Shown here one piece after another: positions 15,765 through 24,080 of a stretch of 64,000 nt of DNA; position 1 is the first letter of the stretch, and each line of letters starts with the position of its first letter. Origin of the DNA: Pseudomonas sp. EpS/L25. GTDB lineage: Bacteria; Pseudomonadota; Gammaproteobacteria; Pseudomonadales; Pseudomonadaceae. The DNA is taken from NCBI RefSeq assembly GCF_001512295.1, contig NZ_LNUP01000002.1, positions 746,263 through 810,262 on the forward strand. The letters are read 5' to 3'. The translations under genes were made by a program, and so were the position numbers. Under the pieces are notes generated by a model, which was given only the letters and a program-made list of their open reading frames with translations, had not been told where the DNA came from and ran no database searches.

Positions 15765-17276
15765 TCAGACGTCGACGATTCCGAGCACCTTTGCGGTTTC
15801 GCTACGGCTTTGCCGGCAGGCTGCGGCGTCGGTTTTCAGGTCGACCCCATAGGTCGGCAGGATGCGCCGCAAGGCCGGCAGCCAGGCATCGTCGGTAAGA
15901 CGCTCGGGGAAGCAGGTTTCCAACACCTCCAGGGCGATGGCCGCGGCCGTCGAGGCACCCGGGGAGGCGCCGAGCAGCGCGGCGATGGATCTGTCCGCGG
16001 CGCTCACCAGTTCGGTGCCGAATTCCAGTTCGCCCTTCTTGCTCAACAGGCCATGCTGGCCAGTGGGCTTGATGGTCTGCACCCGCTGCCCGGCCACCGC
16101 TTCCTGCCAGTCGCGTTTCATCGCCAGGGGGAAGAACTGCTGCAGCATGGCGAATTGCTGGCTGGAGCTCTGGAAGATCTGCCCGATCAGGTACTCGGTC
16201 AGGTCCAGGTTGTCCTTGGCCACGTTCAGCAGCGGCAGGATGTTGTCATGGCGCAGCGAGGTGAAGAGATCGGTCAGGGCGCCGTGCTTGAGGAAGCGCG
16301 AGGAGAAGCCCGCATAGGGCCCGAACAGCAGCGAGCGCTGGCCGCCGACGATGCGGGTATCCAGGTGCGGCACCGACATGGGCGGCGAGCCCGAGGGCGC
16401 CTTGCCATAGACCTTGGCCTGGTGCCGTTCGGCCAGGGCCGGGACGTCGCAGCGCAGCCAGATGCCGGAGATGGGAAAGCCGCCGAAGCCATGGCCTTCC
16501 GGGATGCCGGATTTCTGCAGCAGCGGCAGCGAGCCACCGCCCGCGCCGATGAAGACGAACTTGGTGGTGACCTCCGCCCGCCCGCCGTGCTCGACGTCCT
16601 CCACCGTCACCCGCCAGCGACCGCCGTCGGTGCGGGCCAGGTCCACCACCCGCTGGTGATAGTGCACGGCGAAACCCGATTGCTGGCTGAGCTGGCGCAC
16701 CAGCAGATGGGTGAGGGCGCCGTAGTCGACATCGGTGCCGGTCACCATGCGCGTCGCGGCCACCGGTTCGTCAGCGGTGCGGCCCTCCATGACCAGCGGC
16801 GCCCACTGGGCGATCTGCGCGCGGTCCTCGCTGTACTCCATGCCGTGATAGCAGTGGTGGGCGCTCATGGTGCGATGGCGCTCACGCAAGAAGGCGACGT
16901 TCTCCGCACCCCAGACGAAACTCAGGTGGGGGCAGGCATGGATGAAGGCCTGCGGGTCCGGGATGGCGCCCTTGCGGACCAGGTAGGCCCAGAGCTGACG
17001 CGACAGATCGAACTGGGTGTTCACCTTGAGCGCCTTGGCGATGTCGACGCTGCCGTCGTCCCGTTGCGGGGTGTAGTTCAGTTCGCAGTTGGCGGCGTGG
17101 CCGGTACCGGCGTTGTTCCAGCCCTGGGAACTCTCCTGGGCGCAGTCGTGCAGGCTCTCGAACAGGGTCACGCTCAGGCCGGGGTCGAGTTCCTTGAGCA
17201 GGGTGCCCAGGGTGGCGCTCATGATACCGGCGCCGATCAGGACGACGTCGGGTGAAGCCGTGGAAGACAGGGACAT
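15765..17276 (-). CDS. mqo: Malate:quinone oxidoreductase
   Basis: The 503-residue FAD enzyme oxidises malate to oxaloacetate and passes electrons to the quinone pool on the inner membrane; it is the main malate dehydrogenase of many pseudomonads. The N-terminal FAD site is DVVLIGAGIMSATLGTLLKEL, and the sequence NNAGTGHAANCELNYTP and the C-terminal GASPGASTAA region are family-typical. ATG 17276 with a GGAG upstream is preferred over the in-frame TTG 17291. The cupin gene ends 16 bp upstream, pointing to one transcript. Confidence 0.95.
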   Translation of the reverse strand: MSLSSTASPDVVLIGAGIMSATLGTLLKELDPGLSVTLFESLHDCAQESSQGWNNAGTGHAANCELNYTPQRDDGSVDIAKALKVNTQFDLSRQLWAYLVRKGAIPDPQAFIHACPHLSFVWGAENVAFLRERHRTMSAHHCYHGMEYSEDRAQIAQWAPLVMEGRTADEPVAATRMVTGTDVDYGALTHLLVRQLSQQSGFAVHYHQRVVDLARTDGGRWRVTVEDVEHGGRAEVTTKFVFIGAGGGSLPLLQKSGIPEGHGFGGFPISGIWLRCDVPALAERHQAKVYGKAPSGSPPMSVPHLDTRIVGGQRSLLFGPYAGFSSRFLKHGALTDLFTSLRHDNILPLLNVAKDNLDLTEYLIGQIFQSSSQQFAMLQQFFPLAMKRDWQEAVAGQRVQTIKPTGQHGLLSKKGELEFGTELVSAADRSIAALLGASPGASTAAAIALEVLETCFPERLTDDAWLPALRRILPTYGVDLKTDAAACRQSRSETAKVLGIVDV

Positions 17277-17292
17277 GATGGGTTGCTCCAAC

Positions 17293-17688
17293 TCAGGCGG
17301 CGGTATGGGGGACGAAGCGCAGGTCGGCGCTGGGATCGTAGATGACGTAGGCGCGGCGCCAGGGCTCGTCGCCGAGTAGCTTCCAGCGGTGCCCGGAGCC
17401 GGTGTCGTCCTGGGCCAGCAGCACGTCGCCGGGTCGCAGCACGAAGGTCTTGCCCGACTTGACCTCGAACTCCAGGGTGCCGCTCAGGGTGATGACGAAT
17501 TGCGGCTGAGGGTCCTGGTGCCACGCGAAGGAGCCCCCCGCGGTGGTTTCCTGGAAGGACAGCTCGCTGACCGGGATCGGCAGGCCCGAGGCCTTGCCGT
17601 GCAGGCCTTCGCCCAATTCCAGGTGCCCTTCCTCGAACAGCGAATCACCCTCGCTGCCGGTCCAGAGCCGTACACATCGAATGGCCAT
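17293..17688 (-). CDS. Cupin-domain protein
   Basis: The 131-residue single-domain cupin carries motif 1 as WHQDPQPQFVITLSGTLEFEV, with one His instead of the usual two, and motif 2 as RPGDVLLAQDDTGSGHRWKL. The second motif provides the metal-binding His. It may bind a metal or act as a small sensor or isomerase; no activity can be assigned. ATG 17688 is supported by CAGGAGA. It sits between the AEC transporter and mqo on the same strand and so probably belongs to that transcription unit. Confidence 0.75.
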   Translation of the reverse strand: MAIRCVRLWTGSEGDSLFEEGHLELGEGLHGKASGLPIPVSELSFQETTAGGSFAWHQDPQPQFVITLSGTLEFEVKSGKTFVLRPGDVLLAQDDTGSGHRWKLLGDEPWRRAYVIYDPSADLRFVPHTAA

Positions 17689-17787
17689 TTCCGTCTCCTG
17701 AAACATCGGTGGGGTTGCTAGGGGGCGGGTTTGTCTGACGACTCAGGGCACCCGCCGGGCCCTGACGCCCTGCAGCGCACCGGCCCG

Positions 17788-18696
17788 CTACAAGCTGGCG
17801 GCCAGCACGATGCCCAGGGCGATGCACGGGATGGCGAGCAGGGTGCTGAACAACACGCTGCGCGCCGCGTCCTCGGTGTAGACGCCATGAGCCATCGCCA
17901 GGGTGGGTGCCGCCGTGGCGGCCGGCAGCACGCCGAGCAGGAACACTTGCCGGAGCAGCTCGCCCTGTAGCCCCACGGCCAGGCCGACGCCCAGCATCAC
18001 CAGGGGTTGCAGCAGATTCTTCAGCACCACGTTGAGCAGGATGTCGCGATCCAGGCTCGGCCGGATGCCCGACAGGATCAGGCCCAGGGTGAACAAGGCG
18101 ACGCCACCGGCCGCGCGGCCGATCTCGTCCGTCGCCGTCACCAGCAGGTGAGGCAGTCGGATACCCAGCAGCGCGCAGATCAACCCCAGCAGCGGCAGGA
18201 TCACCAGCGGCTGGCGCAGCGCCTTGCCCAGCGCCTGGCGGGCGCCCCCGCCACTGAGCAGCAGCAGCGACAGCGGGATGACCACCAGGGTGAAGATCAG
18301 ATTGCCGACGATCACCGCCAGCACGGCGGAGGGGCCGATGGCGGCGGTCAGCACGGGCGGCCCGCAGTAGGCCATGTTGGGAAAGGCCACCGTGATGCCC
18401 CGCATGGCGCCTTCGCGCCAGGTCCGGCCACCGCGGTAGCGACCGAGCAGCAACCCCAGCAGCCAGACCCCGATCAGACCCGCGGCCAGGCTGGCCACAT
18501 AGGGCAGATTGAGGATCTGCTCGGGGCGGGTATTGGCGGCGGCGAGGAACAGGGCGATAGGCAGGGCGAAAATGACCACGAAGGTCGCGAGGGTCTTGCT
18601 CGCCGCCTGGGGCAGGACGCCCCAGCGGCCGGCGCACCAGCCGAGGAGGGTGACGAACACGATGGGGGCGAGCGCCTGTCCGATGGTCTCGATCAT
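17788..18696 (-). CDS. AEC-family (auxin efflux carrier type) transporter
   Basis: The 302-residue inner-membrane protein has about 10 helices. The AEC/BASS-like fold is recognisable by the broken-helix signature VAFPNMAYCGPPVL and the duplicated half GVLPAATAAPTLAMAHG. Characterised bacterial members (MdcF, MleP-like) carry malonate or malate. With cupin and mqo downstream on the same strand (80 bp gap), a role in dicarboxylate uptake before quinone-linked malate oxidation is plausible but inferred. Confidence 0.85.
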   Translation of the reverse strand: MIETIGQALAPIVFVTLLGWCAGRWGVLPQAASKTLATFVVIFALPIALFLAAANTRPEQILNLPYVASLAAGLIGVWLLGLLLGRYRGGRTWREGAMRGITVAFPNMAYCGPPVLTAAIGPSAVLAVIVGNLIFTLVVIPLSLLLLSGGGARQALGKALRQPLVILPLLGLICALLGIRLPHLLVTATDEIGRAAGGVALFTLGLILSGIRPSLDRDILLNVVLKNLLQPLVMLGVGLAVGLQGELLRQVFLLGVLPAATAAPTLAMAHGVYTEDAARSVLFSTLLAIPCIALGIVLAASL

Positions 18697-19120
18697 GACC
18701 GTGGCCCCGCGAGCGCTGGGGATGCGCCAGGAAAATCGGGGAATGGCGTTGGATCGTCGAGTGAACTGCTAGACATCCGAAACTCCTGTGCCTGCCCGGT
18801 GCGGGTCTTCGATTGAGGAAGCGCTGTGGTCTTCATGCCGAGCCTTCGCAACGCCTGTCGCTGCGCCTGAAAGGCTCTGCAATCGAGGTTTACTCCTTCT
18901 AAGAGGGTCGATTGACATCTTTGTTTACAGGTTTTATGCGACATTTTGTCGCATTTAGACGTTTGTCGGATTCCTTTCACGGGTTTCATATGGGCGCGGA
19001 AAGGCCGGCGCTACCGGCATGCACCGCCAGCTGCCTTGCTTTAAGCTGCAGCGGCAGGGCGGAGGCCGGATTCCGGCGAATCCTCGCCCCATGCGCTGCT
19101 TACCTCGTGAGGGAAAGGGC
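18697..19120. promoter_or_regulatory. Divergent intergenic region with perfect 8-bp dyad
   Basis: The 424 bp lie between the AEC gene and the AraC-type gene. At 18936-18954 there is a perfect inverted repeat, ATGCGACA-TTT-TGTCGCAT. A TTGACA (18912-18917) lies just upstream, a possible -35, although no good -10 follows at 17 bp. The palindrome is a strong operator candidate for a dimeric regulator; AraC proteins normally bind direct repeats, so the binder may be another factor. The remainder shows nothing recognisable. Confidence 0.4.
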
Positions 19121-19948
19121 ATGTCGCCGACCACTCCCCGTTTCTGGCGCGATCCCGCGCTACCCTTCCTGGAGGCACGAGCCATCGCCGATGGCCGCGG
19201 CCTCTGCTACGCGCCGCACTCCCACGAAACCTTCTCGGTAGGCGTGGTGCTGGGCGGCGAAAGCCGTTACGTCAACGGTCCCACCCGCGAATGGGTCGGT
19301 CGCGGCACCCTGGTGCTGATGAATCCGGGAGAGGTGCATGCCTGCAATCCGCGCTCGGACCAGGCCTGGCGCTATCTCATGCTGTACCTGGACCCTGGCT
19401 GGCTCGCCGCGGTGCAAGGCCGGGCGGGCAGCGACTTCCAGCCGTTGGCTGCCCAACTCGCGCACGATCCTTGCCTGACGGGCGGATTGGTACGCCTCTA
19501 TCGCCGCCTGCTGGATGTGGCGACCGGCCCCTTGGAGCGGCAGAGCCACGCCTGGGACTACGCGAGCACCCTGCTGGAGCGACTCGGCGCACCCCGCCCA
19601 CCGCTGAGCGATGCCGCGGACCCGCCCCGCCTGCGCCTGGCCGCCGACTATCTGGCCGACCGCTGCGCCGAAGCCATCAGCCTGGACGACCTGAGCCAGG
19701 CGGTAGGACTCTCACCGACCCATCTGATCCGCAGCTTCAAACGGCGTTACGGCCTGACGCCCCACGCCTACCTGATCGACCAGCGCATCCGCCTGGCACG
19801 CCAGCGCCTGCGCCAAGGCGAGGAGCTGGCCGAGGTCGCCCTGGCCACCGGCTTCGCCGACCAGGCCCATCTGCAGCGCACCTTCAAGCGCCTGGTGGCG
19901 GCTACGCCCGGCCAGTACCGCAGCGGTTCAGCCCTCCCACAGCAGTGA
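19121..19948 (+). CDS. AraC-family transcriptional regulator
   Basis: The 275-residue protein has an N-terminal cupin-like sensor (YAPHSHETFSVGVVLGGESRYV, RGTLVLMNPGEVHACNP). The C-terminal AraC DNA-binding domain has two helix-turn-helix motifs (ISLDDLSQAVGLSPTHLIRSFKRRYGLTP and LAEVALATGFADQAHLQRTFKRLVAATPGQYR). The arrangement is that of regulators controlling an adjacent LysE exporter. Its 3' end overlaps the convergent LysE gene by 21 bp. An upstream in-frame ATG at 19019 would add a low-complexity leader, so 19121 is preferred. Confidence 0.88.
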   Translation: MSPTTPRFWRDPALPFLEARAIADGRGLCYAPHSHETFSVGVVLGGESRYVNGPTREWVGRGTLVLMNPGEVHACNPRSDQAWRYLMLYLDPGWLAAVQGRAGSDFQPLAAQLAHDPCLTGGLVRLYRRLLDVATGPLERQSHAWDYASTLLERLGAPRPPLSDAADPPRLRLAADYLADRCAEAISLDDLSQAVGLSPTHLIRSFKRRYGLTPHAYLIDQRIRLARQRLRQGEELAEVALATGFADQAHLQRTFKRLVAATPGQYRSGSALPQQ

Positions 19949-20515
19949 GACGGCGCAGAGCACCAGCAGGGCGGCGAGCCCGCGATTGAGCAGGCGCAGT
20001 CGTGCCGGCGCCAGGGCGCGCCCGCGCAGCCATTCGCCCGCTACCGCCCAGCACGCCAGGGAAGCGAAACAGATCACCAGATAGAGCCCGGCGAACAGTG
20101 CCAGGCGCAGGCGATCCTCGCCGACGAACAGCGCCACCCCCGCCGCCGCCGCCAGCCAGGCCTTGGGATTGAGCCATTGCAGCAGAGCGCCATCGCGAAA
20201 GCCCGGACAGTCATCCCGTGGGCGGCTGCCCAGGTCGCCCGCCGCCCGGGCCAGCTTCCAGGCCAGGTAGAGCAGGAAGAGCGCGCCGGCCACGCGCAGG
20301 ACGTCGAGCAGCCGTGGCCAGGCCGTCAGCAGCTCGTGCAGGCCGAAGCCCACCGCCAGCAACAGCGCGACGAAGCCCAGGGTCGCCCCGGCGACGTGGC
20401 GCAAGGCTGGACGCCAACCGTGGGTGAGTCCGGTATTGAAGCCCACCAGGTTGACCGGGCCAGGGGATAGGGAAGCCACCAGAGCGAAGGCGGCCATGGA
20501 CAGGATCAGCGTCAT
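19928..20515 (-). CDS. LysE/RhtB-family amino-acid exporter
   Basis: The 195-residue inner-membrane protein has about six helices and the family signature SPGPVNLVGFNTGLTHGWRPALRHVAGATLGF in the first loop. LysE/RhtB proteins export amino acids or derivatives such as homoserine, threonine or cysteine. It is convergent with, and overlaps, the AraC regulator, a pairing seen often in Pseudomonas. The substrate is not assignable. Confidence 0.88.
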   Translation of the reverse strand: MTLILSMAAFALVASLSPGPVNLVGFNTGLTHGWRPALRHVAGATLGFVALLLAVGFGLHELLTAWPRLLDVLRVAGALFLLYLAWKLARAAGDLGSRPRDDCPGFRDGALLQWLNPKAWLAAAAGVALFVGEDRLRLALFAGLYLVICFASLACWAVAGEWLRGRALAPARLRLLNRGLAALLVLCAVSLLWEG

Positions 20516-20704
20516 CTCGAAGTCTCTCGCTAAGGGAGACTCGAACGCTAGCCGGTCGCGTCAGCGGCGGTATTGAAGAAAATCACCCTGCAGTGACCGA
20601 CGGAAGGCGGGAATTCAAGGCGCTGCCAGGGCGTCCATTGTGGCGAGCCCAGCGCTCCCCCGGTGGTTTCAACGTCGCTGTCGGCCACCGGGGATTTTCC
20701 TTGG

Positions 20705-22927
20705 CTAATTCGCCAGCGGCAGGGTGAAGCTGAAGGTACTGCCCTGGCCGAGGGCGCTGGTGACGGTCAGGGTGCCGCCGTGGGCCTCGACGATACCCTT
20801 GGCGATGTAGAGGCCCAGGCCGTGGCCGGTGGGGTTGTCTTCCTGGACGTGCCAGAAGCGCTCGAACACCCGGGCCTGCTGCGCCTGGCTCATGCCGCGA
20901 CCGTTGTCGCTCACGCTGATCTCGGCCATGTCGTCGAGGCGCCGCATGCTCAACTGCACCAGGCCACCCGGTGCGGTGAACTTGATGGCGTTGCCCAGCA
21001 GATTCATCAGTACCTGGAAGATGCGCTCGGCTTCCACCAGCACCTGGAGCTCCGGATCGGCGGCGTATTCCAGGCTGATGTTCTTGATCTCCGCCAGCGG
21101 TCGCGACAGCAGGATGGGTTGCGCGCAGACGTCCGCCAGGCGCGCGGGTTTCAGATCCAGCGCGAGTCGATCCGATTCGATCTTCGACAGGTCGAGCAGA
21201 TCATTGATCAGAGCGTTCATGCGATTGGCGGCCGTCTCTATGACCTCCAGGGAACTGGGCAGCCGGTCATCGCCCAGATCCAGCTTTTCCAGTTGCCGCT
21301 GCAACATCCCGACCTTCATCAGGATGATGGTGATGGGGCTGCGCAGATCATGGGAAACCGCCGCGACGATCTCGTCGCGCAGTCGCACGGCCTGGCGCTC
21401 GCGCTCGACCTGACGCGCCAGATCCAGCTCGATCGCCGAGCGACGTAGATCCTTGGCGGCAAAGAGATCGGCCGGGCGCCAGCGTTCGGAGCGCAGGCGT
21501 ACCAGCTCCTTCCAGGCATCGAAGGAGCGTCGCGGATGCGGATAGTTGAGCCCCGGGCCCGGCGCGGGCGACGTGGCTTCCAGCTTGGCCGGATTGCCGC
21601 TCCAGACCACGGTGGTGACGATCTCGGGGCGGAACCAGAGCACCAGATTGCGCACTGGCTTGGGTAGCGCCAGCGCCAGGACACCGCTGGCCCTGTCGCT
21701 GTAGCGGCGGGCTTCGGGCAGTTCATCGGCCAGGCAACGCGTCGCATAGATGCCCGAAGCGTCCATCTCGGCGGTCACCCAGGCGGCGAGGATACGGATG
21801 TCTTCCGCACTCGGGCATTCGCCCAAGGTGCTGAGTTCATCCTCCACCAGCACCGCCACACCGGCGGCATTCACCAGCTCCAGGAGATCGGTGGGTCTTT
21901 CGCTGAGGCCGCTGAGCATCTCGCCACGGCTGTCGCACATGCCCTGAATCAAGGCCGCCAGTTGCGCCTCGCGGGCATCGATCTCGCATTGCACCTGGCG
22001 ATTTTCCAGGGCGCGGATCATCAGCGATACCAGCACCCCGACCGAACGGCAGGCCATCCGCGTGCGATAGGGAAGATAGAGGGGCTCGCGATGGCCACAG
22101 CTGATCAGCCCCCAGAGCTTGTCGTCGCTGATCAGCGACACGCTCATGGAGGCACGCAGGCCTTGGTTGCGCACATACTGGCAGTGGATGGGCGATACGC
22201 TGCGCAGCACGGCATGGGTCAGATCGATGGGGTCGCGCTCGGTGCCATGCAGAAAGGCCGGTACCAGCGGGATCGCCTCGTACTGGGCGTCGGGGATGTT
22301 GCGAATCCAGTTCTCGTGATAGAGCGCCCGGGCCTGGGCGGGAATGTCGCTCGCCGGAAAGTGCATGCCCAGGTAGCTGTCGATGTCGTCGACTCGATCC
22401 TCGGCCACCACCTGGCCATCGCCGCCGTCATCGAAGCGATAGACCACCACCCGATCGAAGCCGGTCAGGGCGCGCACCTCGCGCACCGCACCTTCGCACA
22501 GCTCGGGCAGGGTACGGGCCTGCTGCAGGCGGGCCAGGGCGCGGGCCAACCCGGCGGGTTCGACGCCGCCATGATCCTCCGGCTCGAACTCCAGGAACAC
22601 CAGGCCATGGCTGCGATGCAGGATCACGTCCATGTCGCGGACCGGCCGTATCCAGCTCAGCGGATTGGCTTCCTCCAGATGCTCCAGGGTCAGGGCCTGC
22701 CGCACCTGCTCGAACAGCTCCAGGGGCAGCACCTGCTGCAGAGGTCGATCCAGCAGCTCGACCTGCGGCTTGCCGAGCAGCTCGGGCAAATTACGGCTGA
22801 CATGCTTGATCCGCCCCTCCGCCTCATCGAAAGCGAGGAGGTAGCCGTGTGCCTGGATGGCGCCTGGAATGCGGATCGGCTCGCTTTCGCAGCTTTGCAG
22901 GGACTGACCGGAGGGGGCAGCAATCAT
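20705..22927 (-). CDS. bphP: Bacteriophytochrome histidine kinase
   Basis: The 740-residue light sensor has a PAS domain with the biliverdin-binding Cys13 (LQSCESEPIRIPGAIQAHG) and a GAF domain with MHFPASDIPAQARALY and the SPIHCQYVRNQGLRASMSVSL chromophore pocket. A PHY domain follows, then HisKA with the phospho-His near residue 525 (AAVSHDLRSPITI) and a C-terminal HATPase_c (NLLGNAIKFT, GHGLGLYIAKGI). This is the red/far-red switching type using biliverdin. No haem oxygenase (bphO) or response regulator is adjacent, so the chromophore and partner must come from elsewhere. Confidence 0.95.
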   Translation of the reverse strand: MIAAPSGQSLQSCESEPIRIPGAIQAHGYLLAFDEAEGRIKHVSRNLPELLGKPQVELLDRPLQQVLPLELFEQVRQALTLEHLEEANPLSWIRPVRDMDVILHRSHGLVFLEFEPEDHGGVEPAGLARALARLQQARTLPELCEGAVREVRALTGFDRVVVYRFDDGGDGQVVAEDRVDDIDSYLGMHFPASDIPAQARALYHENWIRNIPDAQYEAIPLVPAFLHGTERDPIDLTHAVLRSVSPIHCQYVRNQGLRASMSVSLISDDKLWGLISCGHREPLYLPYRTRMACRSVGVLVSLMIRALENRQVQCEIDAREAQLAALIQGMCDSRGEMLSGLSERPTDLLELVNAAGVAVLVEDELSTLGECPSAEDIRILAAWVTAEMDASGIYATRCLADELPEARRYSDRASGVLALALPKPVRNLVLWFRPEIVTTVVWSGNPAKLEATSPAPGPGLNYPHPRRSFDAWKELVRLRSERWRPADLFAAKDLRRSAIELDLARQVERERQAVRLRDEIVAAVSHDLRSPITIILMKVGMLQRQLEKLDLGDDRLPSSLEVIETAANRMNALINDLLDLSKIESDRLALDLKPARLADVCAQPILLSRPLAEIKNISLEYAADPELQVLVEAERIFQVLMNLLGNAIKFTAPGGLVQLSMRRLDDMAEISVSDNGRGMSQAQQARVFERFWHVQEDNPTGHGLGLYIAKGIVEAHGGTLTVTSALGQGSTFSFTLPLAN

Positions 22928-23006
22928 GCGACTGTCTCAGATGAACTCTTGAATGTGACCACGCGCCGCCGCGCCTGTTGAAGTCATAGCGTCGAATCCG
23001 CACCAG

Positions 23007-23022
23007 TGTGACGTAGGTCACC
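23007..23022. promoter_or_regulatory. Candidate CRP/Vfr-type site
   Basis: TGTGA-CGTAGG-TCACC matches the CRP/Vfr consensus TGTGA-N6-TCACA with one mismatch. It lies in the divergent region 80 bp upstream of the bphP start and about 160 bp upstream of tadA. Control of the phytochrome by the cAMP receptor is a possibility only. Confidence 0.35.
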
Positions 23023-23181
23023 TCATGGCACGGAGCCTTTTAGTCATTCTTTCATATGATTGCTTCGATAACGATTTTTACGATCATTTTTTTGAGGAGA
23101 TGCGCGCCAGCGCTCGCGCTTCGCCGTGGCTGGTCTTGGTCGACGGGGGCGGTATCATTGGCCTTTGTCCAGAGTTCAGCC

Positions 23182-23685
23182 ATGGCCCGCTTTCGTCCGC
23201 TACCCATCATCGACCGCAGTCGGGACGACCTCTTCATGCGCGAAGCGCTGGTGCTGGCGGAGCAGGGCGCTGAGCAGGGCGAGGTGCCGGTCGGTGCGGT
23301 AGTGGTAATGGATGGCGAAATCATCGGCCGCGGCTTCAATCGCCCCATCGGCGCCCACGACCCCAGTGCCCACGCCGAAATGGAGGCCATTCGCGCCGCA
23401 GCCGCGCAGCTGGCCAACTACCGACTACCCGGCGCCACCCTCTACGTCACCCTGGAGCCCTGCAGCATGTGCGCGGGCCTGATCGTGCACAGCCGCATCC
23501 AGCGCCTGGTCTACGGCGCCAGCGAGCCGCGCGCCGGCATGGCCCAGAGTCGCGGGCGCTTCTTCGAGCAGGACTTTCTCAATCACCGGGTGCTGGTGGA
23601 GGGCGGGGTGCTGGCGGAGGCCTGTGGCCAGGTATTGACCGACTTCTTCCGGGCACGGCGCACTCCGCCGTCGGGCGAAGGTTAA
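23182..23685 (+). CDS. tadA: tRNA-specific adenosine deaminase
   Basis: The 167-residue zinc deaminase converts A34 to inosine in tRNA-Arg(ACG). It carries HAEMEAI with the zinc His and catalytic Glu, and PCSMCAG with the two zinc cysteines. The C-terminal RGRFFEQDFLNHRV segment is typical of TadA. ATG 23182 gives the normal length; an in-frame start 126 bp upstream would add an unrelated leader. Its stop overlaps the convergent csdE stop by 4 bp. Confidence 0.93.
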   Translation: MARFRPLPIIDRSRDDLFMREALVLAEQGAEQGEVPVGAVVVMDGEIIGRGFNRPIGAHDPSAHAEMEAIRAAAAQLANYRLPGATLYVTLEPCSMCAGLIVHSRIQRLVYGASEPRAGMAQSRGRFFEQDFLNHRVLVEGGVLAEACGQVLTDFFRARRTPPSGEG

Positions 23686-24080
23686 GCCGCCAACTCACGC
23701 ATCCGCGCCAGCACGGCATTCAGCCCGTTGCTGCGCGACTGCGACAGCTGTCGCTCCAGACCCAGCTCGGTGAGCCAGCCATGGATATCGAGCCGCGCCA
23801 GCTCCTCGCGGGTGAGACCGTTGGCGCGCACCAGCACCACGGCGAGCAACCCCTTGAGCACCCGGGATTCGCTACTGGCACGGAAGAAATGACGGTCGCC
23901 CCGGGCTTCATGGGTCAGGCGCACCCGGCTTTCGCAGCCCTGCACCAGGTCTTCGTCACGCTCTTCCAATACCGCGGGCAAGCGCTCCGCCCATTGCAGC
24001 AACAGGCGCGAGCGTGCCTCCCAGCCCTTGGCGATGACGAAGGCGCGGCGCGCTTCCGCCGCATCAAGAAGCAGATTCAT
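23682..24080 (-). CDS. csdE: SufE-family sulfur acceptor (CsdE-like)
   Basis: The 132-residue SufE-fold protein has the persulfide-accepting Cys49 in VQGCESRV. It takes sulfur from the cysteine desulfurase encoded just upstream (4-bp overlap) and passes it on to Fe-S cluster or tRNA thiolation pathways. The pairing with a class-II desulfurase, and the lack of sufBCD nearby, point to the CSD rather than the SUF system. Confidence 0.88.
   Translation of the reverse strand: MNLLLDAAEARRAFVIAKGWEARSRLLLQWAERLPAVLEERDEDLVQGCESRVRLTHEARGDRHFFRASSESRVLKGLLAVVLVRANGLTREELARLDIHGWLTELGLERQLSQSRSNGLNAVLARMRELAA

Noticed and set aside
15660-17255. Long plus-strand frame across mqo
   Set aside because: Antisense shadow of mqo with low-complexity translation.
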